From contig NZ_LJIX01000006.1 of NCBI RefSeq assembly GCF_001420595.1, positions 2,214,204 to 2,278,203 on the forward strand: a stretch of DNA of 64,000 nucleotides. The letters run 5' to 3'. This DNA is from Cytobacillus solani (GTDB taxonomy: Bacteria > Bacillota > Bacilli > Bacillales > Cytobacillaceae). Below, piece after piece: positions 8,579 to 18,288 of the stretch; positions within the stretch are counted from its first letter, which is position 1, and the number at the start of each line of letters is the position of its first letter. A model generated the notes under the pieces. That model ran no database searches. It was not told the DNA's origin and saw only the letters and a program-made list of their open reading frames with translations. The translations under genes were made by a program, and so were the position numbers.

Positions 8579-8821
8579 ATGGAGTTTAATAATAAACCAA
8601 AACCAGATGATCGCAGTGACAATGTCGAAAAATTACAAACGATGGTTCAAAATACAATTGAAAATATAAATGAAGCTGAGGAAACATTAGAATTTTCAAA
8701 TGCTGAGGATCGAGCTAGAGTAGAGGCAAAAAACGAGCGCAGAAAGGAAAGCATTGATGCTATGCGTTCTGAAATACAAGATGAGTCCCAGGCACGTCAA
8801 AATGGGTATAGACAATCATAA
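8579..8821 (+). CDS. tlp: Tlp, small acid-soluble spore protein (thioredoxin-like)
   Basis: 80 residues with the Tlp signature [13 protein letters not shown] and [10 protein letters not shown]; helical and acidic/basic-patterned. A minor SASP made in the forespore. Despite its name it lacks a CxxC motif. The start at 8579 is set by TAGGAGGACTAGGAGC upstream; a longer frame from 8474 has no conserved sequence. Confidence 0.92.
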   Translation: MEFNNKPKPDDRSDNVEKLQTMVQNTIENINEAEETLEFSNAEDRARVEAKNERRKESIDAMRSEIQDESQARQNGYRQS

Positions 8822-8831
8822 TATTTTATGG

Positions 8832-8857
8832 CCTGTTCGAGGATGAACAGGTCTTTT
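8832..8857 (+). terminator. Terminator after tlp
   Basis: Stem CCTGTTC/GAACAGG followed by TCTTTTCTT. Confidence 0.8.
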
Positions 8858-8913
8858 CTTATTAGAGATAAAGTGAAATATGATATGATAGAATTGGAAA
8901 TTGAAAAGAAGAA

Positions 8914-11259
8914 GTGAGAGACGTGGAAAAGAAAAGACAGCAGCAATCAATCATCGAAAAATGGCAGCGATGGGAACAGGAATTAAATCAAAATAAGTAC
9001 ATAAAGAATGAAGCGGAATTACTATCTGTGATCAAATCATTAGATGAAAATGTAGATCATCAGCTGGCTTCTGAATTATTAACAATCGCATCACTATCGA
9101 GAATAAATCAATTAAAGCAGGATTCATTAAGCTCGGCTTGGCTTAAGAAGGCATATCAATTAAATGCTAATAATGAAAGAGCAGCAGAATTGTTGGGACA
9201 ATTCGAATGGAAAAAGAAGGAAGAAGCCCTTAGTGCACTCGTATTTCCGCCATTGAGAGAAACAGATAACAGGCAAGCGAAGAAAAAAACATCAGAGCAA
9301 TTTTTGAATATTTGCCAACAATTTCTTGATCATGCAGATGCAGAAAGAGATCAATTACAAAGAGGGAAGGAAAATGCCCAAAAAAGAAAGGATCTCGGCT
9401 TGCAGCAAACACATGAGAAAATGATTCTTCTATTGGAGGAGATCATTGAAGAGACAGCCTTGCTCTTGAAGGCATCAGAAGAATATGACCAATCGATAGC
9501 GGGTGTATTCTATACTTCGACCTATTATAGTGATATGAAGAAGCACTTAGATCGGATTGAAGGTTTAAAAAAAGAGTGGGCTGAGGTATTTGTTGACGAA
9601 AAAGAGGAGACAGAATCAGAAACGAATCCTCTTGAAGAGTTAGAGGGAATGATTGGACTTGACCATGTAAAAAAGAGAGTAAATGATTACTATCGCTTCC
9701 TTACCTATCAAAAAGAACGAAAGATACTTGGATTTCAAGTAAAGGATGAAATGAGCTTAAACATGGTCTTAACTGGGAATCCAGGGACGGGGAAAACGAC
9801 CATTGCTCGTTTATTGGCTAAAATTTTTCACGAGCTCGGAGTTCTGCCGCGCGAAGAAGTGGTTGAAGCAGACCGCTCACAGCTTGTTGGGTCATTTGTT
9901 GGTCAAACAGAAGAAAATGTACGCACAATGGTGGAAAAAGCACGCGGTGGAGTCCTGTTTATTGATGAAGCATACAGTCTCAAAAGAGATGGGCAATCCG
10001 GAAACGATTTTGGACAAACAGCAATTGATACGCTCGTTTCATTGATGACTGGACCAGAATATGGCGGGAAATTTGCAGTAATATTGGCTGGTTATCCAGA
10101 TGAGATGAGACAGTTTTTAGATGCCAATCCTGGTTTAAGAAGCCGCTTTCCACAATCAAACCATATCCAGCTTCCGGACTATTCGAACGTCGAACTCATC
10201 GGGATTGCTGAGAAACTTGCAATAGAGAATGATTATGTAATGACAGATGATGCAAAGCTGGAGCTTGAAAAAAGAATTGAAAAGGAACGGGTGGATGATA
10301 CGTTTGGCAATGCACGGACAGTTCAGGATTTAGTCTTAGCTGCAATTTTTAAAAAGGGTTCACAATCTTCAATGGACAAGCATATTTTGACGTATACGCT
10401 GCTTGAAAAAGAGGATTTTGAAGAAATTGAGTCCGAAAAGGAAATGAACCCAAGGGAACAATTAGATCAACTAATTGGACTTGAATTAATAAAAAATGAA
10501 GTAAAGATCCTGATCTCTTTTGTGAAAATGCAGAAAATTAGGCGAGAAAAAGGATTGCCAGTCGTTCCGATCCAGCTTCATTCAGTGTTTACAGGCAACC
10601 CTGGAACAGGTAAGACAACAGTTGCAAAAATTTTTGCGGAGCTCTTGAAGGAATGCGGAGTGCTGAAAAGAGGCCATTTAGTCGTTACTAGCAGAGCGGA
10701 TTTTGTTGCTGGCTATGTCGGACAAACAGCTATAAAAACAAAAAAGATGATTCGAGAAGCACTTGGCGGTGTTCTTTTTATTGATGAGGCGTATTCGTTG
10801 CTGTCTGCTTCGCAAGGGGATTTTGGTAAGGAAGTAGTTAATACGCTAGTTGATGAAATGACGAAGCATAATGAAAATTTAGTTGTCATTTTGGCTGGAT
10901 ATCCTAAGGAAATGGATGAATTACTTAAAAGTAATCCAGGGTTAAAATCGAGATTTAAGAAGTTTTTCCAATTTAATGATTATTCTAATGAAGAATTGCT
11001 TCAAATTATCATTAACTATGCATCACATTATCAATATCATTTAACTTCAGATGCACTGACTTATCTAAAAGATGTATTAGGTAAAATAACAATAAATGGG
11101 AATGGTAGGTTCGCAACGAATGTAACGGATGAAGCCATTCAGACACAGGCGCTAAGATTAATGACAGAAGACAAGGTAAATAATCGATTGGAAAAAGTGG
11201 ATCACCTAGAAAAAGCAGATTTTGAAACTGCAATTTTTAGAATGAGAAAAGGGGAATAA
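8914..11259 (+). CDS. SpoVK/CbxX-type AAA+ protein with two ATPase modules
   Basis: 781 residues. A helical N-terminal part (about 1-235) is followed by two AAA+ modules of the CbxX/CfqX (SpoVK) family. Walker A motifs G-N-P-G-T-G-K-T-T are at about 288 and 561, and Walker B motifs V-L-F-I-D-E-A-Y-S-L at about 346 and 620. B. subtilis SpoVK, needed for spore maturation, has one module of about 320 residues, so this is a larger tandem version. The GTG start at 8914 has a weak site; GTG 8923 is an alternative. The next gene begins two bases after the stop, so the two are probably cotranscribed. Confidence 0.88.
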   Translation: MRDVEKKRQQQSIIEKWQRWEQELNQNKYIKNEAELLSVIKSLDENVDHQLASELLTIASLSRINQLKQDSLSSAWLKKAYQLNANNERAAELLGQFEWKKKEEALSALVFPPLRETDNRQAKKKTSEQFLNICQQFLDHADAERDQLQRGKENAQKRKDLGLQQTHEKMILLLEEIIEETALLLKASEEYDQSIAGVFYTSTYYSDMKKHLDRIEGLKKEWAEVFVDEKEETESETNPLEELEGMIGLDHVKKRVNDYYRFLTYQKERKILGFQVKDEMSLNMVLTGNPGTGKTTIARLLAKIFHELGVLPREEVVEADRSQLVGSFVGQTEENVRTMVEKARGGVLFIDEAYSLKRDGQSGNDFGQTAIDTLVSLMTGPEYGGKFAVILAGYPDEMRQFLDANPGLRSRFPQSNHIQLPDYSNVELIGIAEKLAIENDYVMTDDAKLELEKRIEKERVDDTFGNARTVQDLVLAAIFKKGSQSSMDKHILTYTLLEKEDFEEIESEKEMNPREQLDQLIGLELIKNEVKILISFVKMQKIRREKGLPVVPIQLHSVFTGNPGTGKTTVAKIFAELLKECGVLKRGHLVVTSRADFVAGYVGQTAIKTKKMIREALGGVLFIDEAYSLLSASQGDFGKEVVNTLVDEMTKHNENLVVILAGYPKEMDELLKSNPGLKSRFKKFFQFNDYSNEELLQIIINYASHYQYHLTSDALTYLKDVLGKITINGNGRFATNVTDEAIQTQALRLMTEDKVNNRLEKVDHLEKADFETAIFRMRKGE

Positions 11260-11261
11260 GA

Positions 11262-11696
11262 ATGTTTGTTTCAACGAGGGAAATTGAAGTCAGATATGCG
11301 GAGACTGATCAAATGGGTGTTGTTTATCATGCTAATTATCTAATCTGGATGGAGTTAGGACGCACTCAGCTTATTAAGGATTTAGGCTTTAATTATGCCG
11401 AATTAGAGAAGGATGGAATTCTATCACCTGTAATGGATATCCAAGCATCCTATAAAAAACCGCTCCTTTATGGGCAAAAGGCGATTGTGAAAACATGGAT
11501 TGATGAGTATGATGGCTTACGCGTCAATTATGGGTATGAAATTTTTAATGAAGATGGAGATTTAGCTGTTACTGGTCTTACTAAACATGTATGTGTGAAA
11601 AAGGATTCCTTCCGACCGCTTTCGATTAGAAAAAAATATCCTGAATGGCATGAAGCGTATGAAAAAGCAAAGAAACAACCAGTAGAAGCAAATTAA
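11262..11696 (+). CDS. yneP: YbgC/YneP-type acyl-CoA thioesterase
   Basis: 144 residues with the 4HBT hot-dog fold. The motif Y-A-E-T-D-Q-M-G-V-V-Y-H-A-N-Y at about 12-26 holds the catalytic Asp. Such enzymes hydrolyse acyl-CoA esters. Starts two bases after the SpoVK-like gene, within an AAAAGGGGAATAAG context that supplies the ribosome-binding site. Same position as yneP in the B. subtilis citB region. Confidence 0.88.
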   Translation: MFVSTREIEVRYAETDQMGVVYHANYLIWMELGRTQLIKDLGFNYAELEKDGILSPVMDIQASYKKPLLYGQKAIVKTWIDEYDGLRVNYGYEIFNEDGDLAVTGLTKHVCVKKDSFRPLSIRKKYPEWHEAYEKAKKQPVEAN

Positions 11697-11769
11697 TGTT
11701 GTGGAGCGTAAGTACTTTGGAAGTTATCGCTCCTTATCTCTCTTTTTTATATGATTGGTGGTGCAGGCT

Positions 11770-12075
11770 TTGGCATTTGGTTTAAAAAAGAAAGACATAA
11801 GAGATTGGAAAACTAAGATTGATCAAGGAGAATTAGCCTTTATAACACATTATTGGCTGGATGACCGCTTTCCTGGATATAAAACAGTGACTAAAGTTGG
11901 CTGCAGCGATATGAACCGCCTTATTGAATGGGGCATGAAGCATCAATTACGGCCCGAATGGATACATAAGCGGAAAGATGGCTATTCCCATTTTGATTTA
12001 ATTGGGGAACATCAAGCGAAGATATTAGAAGCAGAAGGGCTTGAAGATCATATTTGGGAAGGAAAAAAGAGTTAG
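11770..12075 (+). CDS. yneQ: YneQ-like protein
   Basis: 101 residues beginning M-A-F-G-L-K-K-K-D, with F-I-T-H-Y-W-L, T-V-T-K-V-G-C-S-D and R-P-E-W-I-H. It matches YneQ of B. subtilis, a small protein of unknown function. I place the start at TTG 11770, where the conserved residues begin and GGTGGTG is at proper distance; earlier GTG/TTG codons at 11755-11761 overlap that site. Confidence 0.85.
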   Translation: MAFGLKKKDIRDWKTKIDQGELAFITHYWLDDRFPGYKTVTKVGCSDMNRLIEWGMKHQLRPEWIHKRKDGYSHFDLIGEHQAKILEAEGLEDHIWEGKKS

Positions 12076-12102
12076 CAGAACATGTCTGTAACTCTTTTTT
12101 TG
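12063..12102. terminator. Bidirectional terminator between yneQ and yneR
   Basis: Stem AAAAAAGAGTTA/TAACTCTTTTTTT with an inner AGA/TCT pairing; T-runs on both strands serve the two convergent genes. Confidence 0.8.
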
Positions 12103-12393
12103 TTATTTTTCGTATTTAAATTCAGGCTCTTTAGCTTTTTCATTAAATTCAACAAAGAGATTATGGTTATCGAAATACCACAGATCTTTTTGCTCAATAT
12201 AATAGGTAATGCCATCTTTTGTTGTTGATGTGCCAGCATCAAGTGGCTCTTCATTTGAAATGCCTAACGAAAAACCTTGCTGTACAGTGCTGTGACCGCC
12301 ATATCGGGCAAAAAAACGAACGTAAGCGCCTGCATTCAGCTCCATTTCCTCTTTATACCAGTTAGCAGCTTGGTCATTAATTATTATTTTCAA
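12103..12393 (-). CDS. yneR: YneR, HesB-like protein
   Basis: 96 residues of the HesB/IscA-like fold: R-Y-G-G-H-S-T-V-Q-Q-G-F-S-L-G-I, then Y-Y-I-E-Q-K-D-L-W-Y-F-D. The Cys ligands of true IscA/SufA carriers are absent, as in YneR-type members, so an iron-sulfur carrier role is unlikely. TTG 12393 is chosen because GGAGG is eight bases upstream; ATG 12402 would directly touch the site. Convergent with yneQ as in B. subtilis. Confidence 0.85.
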   Translation of the reverse strand: MKIIINDQAANWYKEEMELNAGAYVRFFARYGGHSTVQQGFSLGISNEEPLDAGTSTTKDGITYYIEQKDLWYFDNHNLFVEFNEKAKEPEFKYEK

Positions 12394-12473
12394 TTGAAAC
12401 ATCCTCCTTTAAGCAACTTTAGTTTATTTTCTGTCCTTGAATGAAAAATAAATCATTGCATTCTAATATACCC

Positions 12474-13289
12474 TTATTCAATAAACGGAATCAGCCCGCT
12501 CAGGATCATCAGGCAATTAAATACAATATGCCAGATCACCGCGGGAAAAAGACTTCCTGAACGAATCGTTATGCCCGCATAGAAGAAACCGCCAATTGCA
12601 AAACCAAAGCAAGTTAGAATGGAGTAGCCCAGTATTAAATGTGATAGACCAAAGGCTATTCCCGAAAAAAGCAAGGCGGCTTTTTCACCAGCAAGATTGA
12701 CCATGCTAGTAAGTATGATTCCTCTCCATAATATCTCTTCCAATAGTCCATTTATTATTGAAAAAAATAGTAAGAAAAGGAGGAGATGAAGGCTCATACT
12801 AGGATTAGTTTTTAATATAAAGGGAGTGAAAATAGCAATATTTATACTTATTGCAATGAGCAAGAATCCCTTAATAGAAATGGAGTGAAAACCATCCCAA
12901 ATAAAGGGAAAAGTAATTTTTGCTTGCCAATCAGGCCTTGACCAGTACAGAACTGATTTTTCACCAAACTTCCTTGCAACATAAAACATGATTACAATAG
13001 GGAATAAAAGTAAACACCGACTAAGAACCATTAAGATGTTTACATGGTAGGGGAGACTGTCAATGAAGCGGTCCCCAAAAAGATAAAATAAGTAGCCGAT
13101 GCTATAGGCTGCTAACCCCCATAAAAACACACGTTTTTGTTTTGCAAAAATTGCTAAGTAAAGAATACATGCAAGTAAGAGGGTAAAAGCGATAGTGAAC
13201 TGTTTAAATTGAACAATGACAATAATGATAACAAATAATAAAAGCTGTAAATAGGGTAGAATCTTTTTATGCTTTACTGAAATCACCAT
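12474..13289 (-). CDS. CPBP-family intramembrane metalloprotease (CAAX protease-like)
   Basis: 271 residues, about eight membrane segments. The three CPBP motifs are present: E-E-x-x-x-R as L-L-E-E-I-L-W-R-G, F-x-x-x-H as F-G-L-S-H, and H-x-x-x-N as W-H-I-V-F-N near the C-terminus. Members act as intramembrane proteases, often linked to bacteriocin immunity or surface-protein handling. Start at 13289 chosen for AAGGAGTG upstream. No operon partner; substrate unknown. Confidence 0.85.
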   Translation of the reverse strand: MVISVKHKKILPYLQLLLFVIIIVIVQFKQFTIAFTLLLACILYLAIFAKQKRVFLWGLAAYSIGYLFYLFGDRFIDSLPYHVNILMVLSRCLLLFPIVIMFYVARKFGEKSVLYWSRPDWQAKITFPFIWDGFHSISIKGFLLIAISINIAIFTPFILKTNPSMSLHLLLFLLFFSIINGLLEEILWRGIILTSMVNLAGEKAALLFSGIAFGLSHLILGYSILTCFGFAIGGFFYAGITIRSGSLFPAVIWHIVFNCLMILSGLIPFIE

Positions 13290-13429
13290 TGTGTTCACTC
13301 CTTCAAAAGCCATCAAGTCATTCTACCACTTTTAACCTCATTTTTCTTATTTTAGCACTTACTAATAGTAGAATAAATGAATAAAAGAAAGAGCAATTTT
13401 GCTTGCTCCTTCTCTACATATATTTTTTC

Positions 13430-14519
13430 TTATATAGATGTTTTAAAATGCTTAATCAATTTTCTTAATTCAAAGCTTAGCTTATGTAGATTCTCGGAGA
13501 TAGACTTTAACTCATGAACAGATTGCTGCTGTTCTTTCGTCATATTTGTTACTTCCTGAACTCCTGCAGAAGTATGCTCAGAGATAGCAATAACACTATC
13601 AACCGAGGTAGAAATCGATTGACTGCTATATGAAAGGGTGGCACTTACTCCTGCAATTTCATCAATATCTTTTGTTAGGTGTTCGATAAATTGAATCATA
13701 TTATCATAACTGTTCGCTGTATTCTTCACCATTTCTGCACCTTGGACTGCTGATTCCTTTCCAAGATCAATATTTTTAAAGGCTTCAGAAGAATCCCTTT
13801 GTATTTCTGTAATTAACGCTGAGATTTTTCCTACAGAATCACTGCTTTGCTCAGCAAGCTTTTTGACTTCCTGTGCCACTACTGCAAACCCTTTGCCTTG
13901 TTCACCTGCTCTTGCTGCTTCAATCGCTGCATTAAGGGACAGTAAATTTGTTTGCTCTGCAATATCCTAAATGAATGTCGTAATGTCATTAATCGTTTGA
14001 AGCTTTTGGTCCAGTTCTTTCATAATCGTGGTGGAATCGACCGATTGGGCAACGATTCGGTTCATTTTAATTCTCATATTCTCCATCGCTGCCGGCAAAT
14101 CCCTCACCCTTTTTAAAAGTTCGTGTCGCAGCTGATAATGCACTGATTCGTGAATATTCCCTTATCACTAATTGGTTCTCTTTTACCTCAAACAAGGATA
14201 TAGACTTATCATTTAGATCTTTCTGTAAAACTGTTACACATTCCGTGAGAGTATCACGTAAAAGCTTGTCTACAAAATTCTCATTCCTATTTACATAATA
14301 ATTGAATGAATCGAGCAATCTGTTTGCATTATCATTATGCCTTACATGAATCATTATTTTTGTTTCATAATTTTTATTAATTTCCACTAATTGTTTACTT
14401 TTATTTTGTAAATCCTTTATTACCGCTTTTTGCATTATGAAAAATTTCCTTAGTTCAGAATATTCACTGGCAGTAGGATTTTTCTTGAAACTTGGATCAA
14501 AGAAAAAATTGGTCAGCAT
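13430..14519 (-). pseudogene. Decayed methyl-accepting chemotaxis receptor (GAF plus signalling domain)
   Basis: The N-terminal piece (14519-14067) runs into a GAF-like segment ending F-K-K-G-E-G-F-A and is then out of frame. The C-terminal piece is the receptor signalling hairpin: [21 protein letters not shown] followed by [10 protein letters not shown]. An in-frame TAG at 13967-13969 replaces a Glu normally found before D-I-A-E-Q-T-N. Most of the GAF domain appears to be deleted at the frame switch near 14085. At least two independent lesions make function unlikely. Confidence 0.85.
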
Positions 14520-14626
14520 TTACACTTTGAAATTCATAGACCATTTTATAAGTATCAACCTAGTAATAGTGTAAACCCATTGCTCTATATTGCTCCGCCT
14601 AGCCCTTGATGAAAAGAGTGTGAAGA

Positions 14627-15250
14627 ATGAAGAGAAAAATTATAGTAACTGTAATTGTTATATTGCTTGTGGTTACAACCTATTTAATCATAAAAACCAC
14701 TGTTCTCTCGAAAGTATCCAAATTTGAAAAAAGCAATGTTGAACTCATTGAAACTGGAAAAAAAGAAAAAGAGGCGGCAATGCAGGATGGAAAGGAACCG
14801 GAGAAGGAACTTGAAGAATATTTAAAAGAAAAATATTCTAAACCAGAATCTGCTGTTGAATATCTATTTTCAATAGCTTTACAAAATGATGTGAATAGTT
14901 ACCCTGGAGCATTTTCTCAAGAGCAAATTCAAGATGATTTGTTCAACAGAAAAGAAAAGGACAAAGAAAAGTTAGTACAGGATATTTTATCTCGTCTCAC
15001 AAGAGACGGCAAGTTGACTACAGTTAAAGTACTTAAAGGGATGATGGTGTTTGAGAAAGACAGCATCAGAGTGATTTGTGATCTATTCTATGAAGATAGG
15101 CAGTCACCTGTAAGGGTCAATATAAAAGTTAAAAAAGAAAAAATGGAACATTTGCCTCATGGAGACACTGATTTTCATGATATCTCAGAATACTACTATA
15201 TTGACTCATCGGTTTGGGAAATCATAAATAAGATTGAGAATAGTAGGTGA
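14627..15250 (+). CDS. Membrane-anchored or secreted protein, unknown
   Basis: 207 residues. One N-terminal hydrophobic segment (about 5-27), then a lysine/glutamate-rich helical stretch (to about 75), then a mixed alpha/beta domain resembling small lipoprotein-like or DUF domains. There is no Cys for lipidation. I do not recognise a family. The following gene, seven bases downstream, is a membrane protein with a nonsense codon, so this pair may be a decaying operon. Confidence 0.65.
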   Translation: MKRKIIVTVIVILLVVTTYLIIKTTVLSKVSKFEKSNVELIETGKKEKEAAMQDGKEPEKELEEYLKEKYSKPESAVEYLFSIALQNDVNSYPGAFSQEQIQDDLFNRKEKDKEKLVQDILSRLTRDGKLTTVKVLKGMMVFEKDSIRVICDLFYEDRQSPVRVNIKVKKEKMEHLPHGDTDFHDISEYYYIDSSVWEIINKIENSR

Positions 15251-15256
15251 TAACAT

Positions 15257-15742
15257 ATGATTGCTGATGAACTAATTGGAAATGGAATTCGACTCTTTTA
15301 ATTATTGTTTGTCCCGCTATTTGGGTTAATATTTTTAATATCGTTATTCTTCTTCTTGTTTGCTTTTAAAAATCCATACAAACGTAGAAAAGCTTATTTA
15401 TTCTCAATTGGTGGTTCAGTAGGAATGTTGCTTGCTCTATATTTACCGGTGATTATTATTTATTTTATAGGGTCTAAGAATCTTCCAGAAAACACAGATG
15501 CAACTATACGAGATGTAGTAGACATTACATTGCCTTGGGGAGAAGTAGTTTACGAAATCGTAAAAGTACTATTTGAACCAATGATTTACGTCGGTTTCTT
15601 CATAGGAGCAGGGGTCTGGTTATTAGCAGCTAAAAATCCCGCCAGAAAACGGATTGGCATGGGGATGGTTTTTGAAGCTCCTTTGGTTTGGACATTCTTG
15701 CAAATTTCACCTGATATATACTACTTTTTTGTACCTAAATAA
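15257..15742 (+). pseudogene. Small multi-pass membrane protein gene with an internal stop
   Basis: From ATG 15257 the frame gives M-I-A-D-E-L-I-G-N-G-I-R-L-F, then TAA at 15299-15301, then L-L-F-V-P-L-F-G-L in the same frame with four hydrophobic segments to 15742. A TTA-to-TAA change explains the break. A truncated product from TTG 15305 is possible but has no good ribosome-binding site. The family is unknown. Confidence 0.6.
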
Positions 15743-15761
15743 ATATTGAACATAATACTAC

Positions 15762-15792
15762 CAGCTACCTTACTATTAGGTAGCTTTTTAAA
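15762..15792 (+). terminator. Terminator
   Basis: Stem AGCTACCT/AGGTAGCT followed by TTTTTAAATTTTT. Confidence 0.75.
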
Positions 15793-15892
15793 TTTTTATG
15801 TAAGTCTCTATTTTTACTAATTAAAAATCTTGTGTTGATATGAAGCCGATGAAAAGAGGCTCATAAAGAAATAACTTCTGATGTAGAAAAGG

Positions 15893-15928
15893 GATTCGTT
15901 TCAAGGATATTTGAAACAAATCCTTTTC
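15893..15928 (-). terminator. Terminator of the two-component operon
   Basis: Stem GGATTcGTTTCAA/TTGAAACaAATCC with a T-tract on the minus strand (CTTTTC); lies just past the response-regulator stop. Confidence 0.7.
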
Positions 15929-15937
15929 GCATTTGCA

Positions 15938-16873
15938 TTAATTTTTTCCATCAGATAATTCTATTGCTTCCATATATAATACTTCAATAAATTTTTTGAT
16001 GTTAACTCTTAGCGGCATCATGTTACCGTTAGACTTACCTTCAATCTCAAGCATCTTCTTCCGTATAACGGAATAATCAAAGAATGTTGAAGCATATAAT
16101 TCAAATTTAGGGTTTGTGTAATCAGTCAATCCTAATGAAGCGACATGCTCTAAGGCACGGTGAATGATTCTCCTGACCCGTTGCTCACAGGCCTTCATTT
16201 CCCGCTTTAGAGAACTTTCATCATTTTCTATCTCCAAAAGATTTTCTGCAACCTTTTCAAACAATGTTTTTAATGGTGGAAATGGAGTACCATCTTTATG
16301 CTTTTCTAATGAATACAAATACTTAATAATGGCTAACAAATCCCGATATCCACAATCCCCAACGATTCCTAAATCCAATAATATAGATTTTCCAGAAGAA
16401 ACAACCAGCATAGCTGGATCCTCCTGTTCTTTGTGGACCATACCCTCTGTTTGAAAGCCTGCCAATGATTTTAGTGAATCTTGGATATTAATAATCGATT
16501 TCTCCCTTAAATAATGTTCCGTGACTTTTTTAATTACAGTAACCACTTCACATTTATTAATTGGCTTTGTTATGTAATATTCAATTCCAAGTGAATATGC
16601 CTCTGCAACCATTTCTTTCGCATCTACCTGAGAAATCATAATCGTTTTCCCTTTAAATAGAGGACCAAGTTCACGAATCGTTTCGATGCCGTCTCGCTCA
16701 GGCATTAATAAATCGATAAGCAAAATATCAATTTCTTTGACAGAAAGAAGTTCACTGCTTATCTCAATTCCATCTTCTGCTTCACCTTTGACAGTCCCCA
16801 ACTCTTCTTCTTCAATAATTTCAGATAGCATGGCACGAATAGAATATGAGTCGTCTGCAATAAAAAATTTCAT
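15938..16873 (-). CDS. GlnL (YcbB)-like response regulator
   Basis: 311 residues. A receiver domain (about 1-118) has D-D near the N-terminus (F-I-A-D-D-S), the phosphoacceptor in I-D-I-L-L-I-D-L-L-M-P and a C-terminal Lys in I-T-K-P-I-N. It is followed by the YcbB-type effector domain with R-E-M-K-A-C-E-Q-R-V-R-R and Y-T-N-P-K-F-E-L-Y-A. In B. subtilis GlnL with GlnK controls glutaminase and a glutamine carrier. Here the target is more likely the divergent dicarboxylate/aspartase operon. It starts four bases after the kinase stop. Confidence 0.88.
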   Translation of the reverse strand: MKFFIADDSYSIRAMLSEIIEEEELGTVKGEAEDGIEISSELLSVKEIDILLIDLLMPERDGIETIRELGPLFKGKTIMISQVDAKEMVAEAYSLGIEYYITKPINKCEVVTVIKKVTEHYLREKSIINIQDSLKSLAGFQTEGMVHKEQEDPAMLVVSSGKSILLDLGIVGDCGYRDLLAIIKYLYSLEKHKDGTPFPPLKTLFEKVAENLLEIENDESSLKREMKACEQRVRRIIHRALEHVASLGLTDYTNPKFELYASTFFDYSVIRKKMLEIEGKSNGNMMPLRVNIKKFIEVLYMEAIELSDGKN

Positions 16874-16877
16874 TTTG

Positions 16878-18146
16878 TCACCCGCTCTGATTAATATTCA
16901 TTATTGGCAGTTGAATAATGAAAGTTGTATTACTAAGTAATTTATCTGTACTTAATCGTATCTCTCCACCTAGATTCTCGATAACTTCCTTAACATGAGA
17001 CAGCCCAATTCCATTGGATGATTTTCCGCTAGAATCATATTTTGTTGTATATCCTGGCTCAAAAATTAAATCCCTGCATTTTAACGGTATACCGGGACCG
17101 TTGTCACTGACTTGAATTTTGATATTGTCATTTACCCTCTCTATCAAAATTAAGATGGATCCTGTATCTTTAATAGCTTCAACAGAATTAGTTACGAGAT
17201 TGTTAATAACAGAGAGCACCATAAAGGTGTGATATTTACCGTGTCCTCCTTGAATATCTACTAAAATCTCAATCGATTTTCCAAGCTTTTGAGCATACTT
17301 TTTATTACACTCAACAACTACCTCGATAATTTCTTCTAATCTCATTAAATCAGTCAAATTTTCTTTTACTTTAAGTTTAGATAAGCCAGCATAAATCCTT
17401 TGATGATCTTTCTTGATTTCATGAACCTCACCCGCAATTCTCAATGCCGTTTTCGCATGCGATTGACAGCCTCCTTTTTTTAGTCCCCGATATAGAAAAT
17501 AGCAGGATTGTGTAATATTCTCTGCATTTTTCATCGATTTCTTTACTTGCACCATTTCAACAAAAAGATTCGAGACTAGCAACAGCATCTCTTCGTTCCT
17601 TTTTCTTTGTATTCCTTCTGCTATCTTCGCTTCCCGTAAGATAAAAAGATTAATAAAACCTAAAACAAAAAAGCTGCGAATAAACGCAATCACACTGATC
17701 GTAGCAAAGGTTGAAAATGTAAATGGCGCATTTGAAAAGATAACTCTGAAGGATATTTCAATAATACTTGCGATAATTTCATTTACGATTCCAAATAAAC
17801 CTATAAGAAGCGGTTGAGTGTAATATTTTCTTACATTGAACAGTTGAAAAAACAACCCGTACCCAACATAGTAAAAAAACACCGGAAAAATGTGAGTGAA
17901 TGATTCCCCCCATATATCTCCTGTTCCATGAAATGTTAACAGCAGCATACGAAAGAAAACCACTGAAATCCCGACTGATAAACCAGCGATAATCGAATTG
18001 ATTTTTTTAAATATCAATAGAAAAAAGCAAAAAAATGGAGTTCCAAGACTAACTCGGATATCAGCTTCAACTGGGTAAAATTTCAACTCTCCACCTAATG
18101 ACACAGCAAATATCAGCAATAAATAAGTAAGTAGTTTGTCCTTCAT
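16878..18146 (-). CDS. GlnK (YcbA)-like sensor histidine kinase
   Basis: 422 residues. Six or so membrane segments fill the first 190 residues, followed by a dimerisation region (E-V-H-E-I-K-K-D-H-Q) and a HATPase domain: N box N-N-L-V-T-N-S-V-E-A-I, G1 D-N-G-P-G-I-P, F box I-F-E-P-G-Y-T-T-K, G2 N-G-I-G-L-S-H-V. This is the GlnK layout. The signal here is unknown; aspartate, asparagine or a C4-dicarboxylate would fit the divergent genes. First gene of a two-gene operon. Confidence 0.87.
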   Translation of the reverse strand: MKDKLLTYLLLIFAVSLGGELKFYPVEADIRVSLGTPFFCFFLLIFKKINSIIAGLSVGISVVFFRMLLLTFHGTGDIWGESFTHIFPVFFYYVGYGLFFQLFNVRKYYTQPLLIGLFGIVNEIIASIIEISFRVIFSNAPFTFSTFATISVIAFIRSFFVLGFINLFILREAKIAEGIQRKRNEEMLLLVSNLFVEMVQVKKSMKNAENITQSCYFLYRGLKKGGCQSHAKTALRIAGEVHEIKKDHQRIYAGLSKLKVKENLTDLMRLEEIIEVVVECNKKYAQKLGKSIEILVDIQGGHGKYHTFMVLSVINNLVTNSVEAIKDTGSILILIERVNDNIKIQVSDNGPGIPLKCRDLIFEPGYTTKYDSSGKSSNGIGLSHVKEVIENLGGEIRLSTDKLLSNTTFIIQLPIMNINQSG

Positions 18147-18288
18147 CTTATTTTCTTCCTTCTAGGAAAAATAGTGTTGTAGTCACCCTTATTGTAATGG
18201 ATTCATTCTTTTTTACCGGATGTAAATATGACAAATTTTTGTATAGAAGAAAACTTTTTAATAAAAAATAAAAAAATAAGATAGTTAG

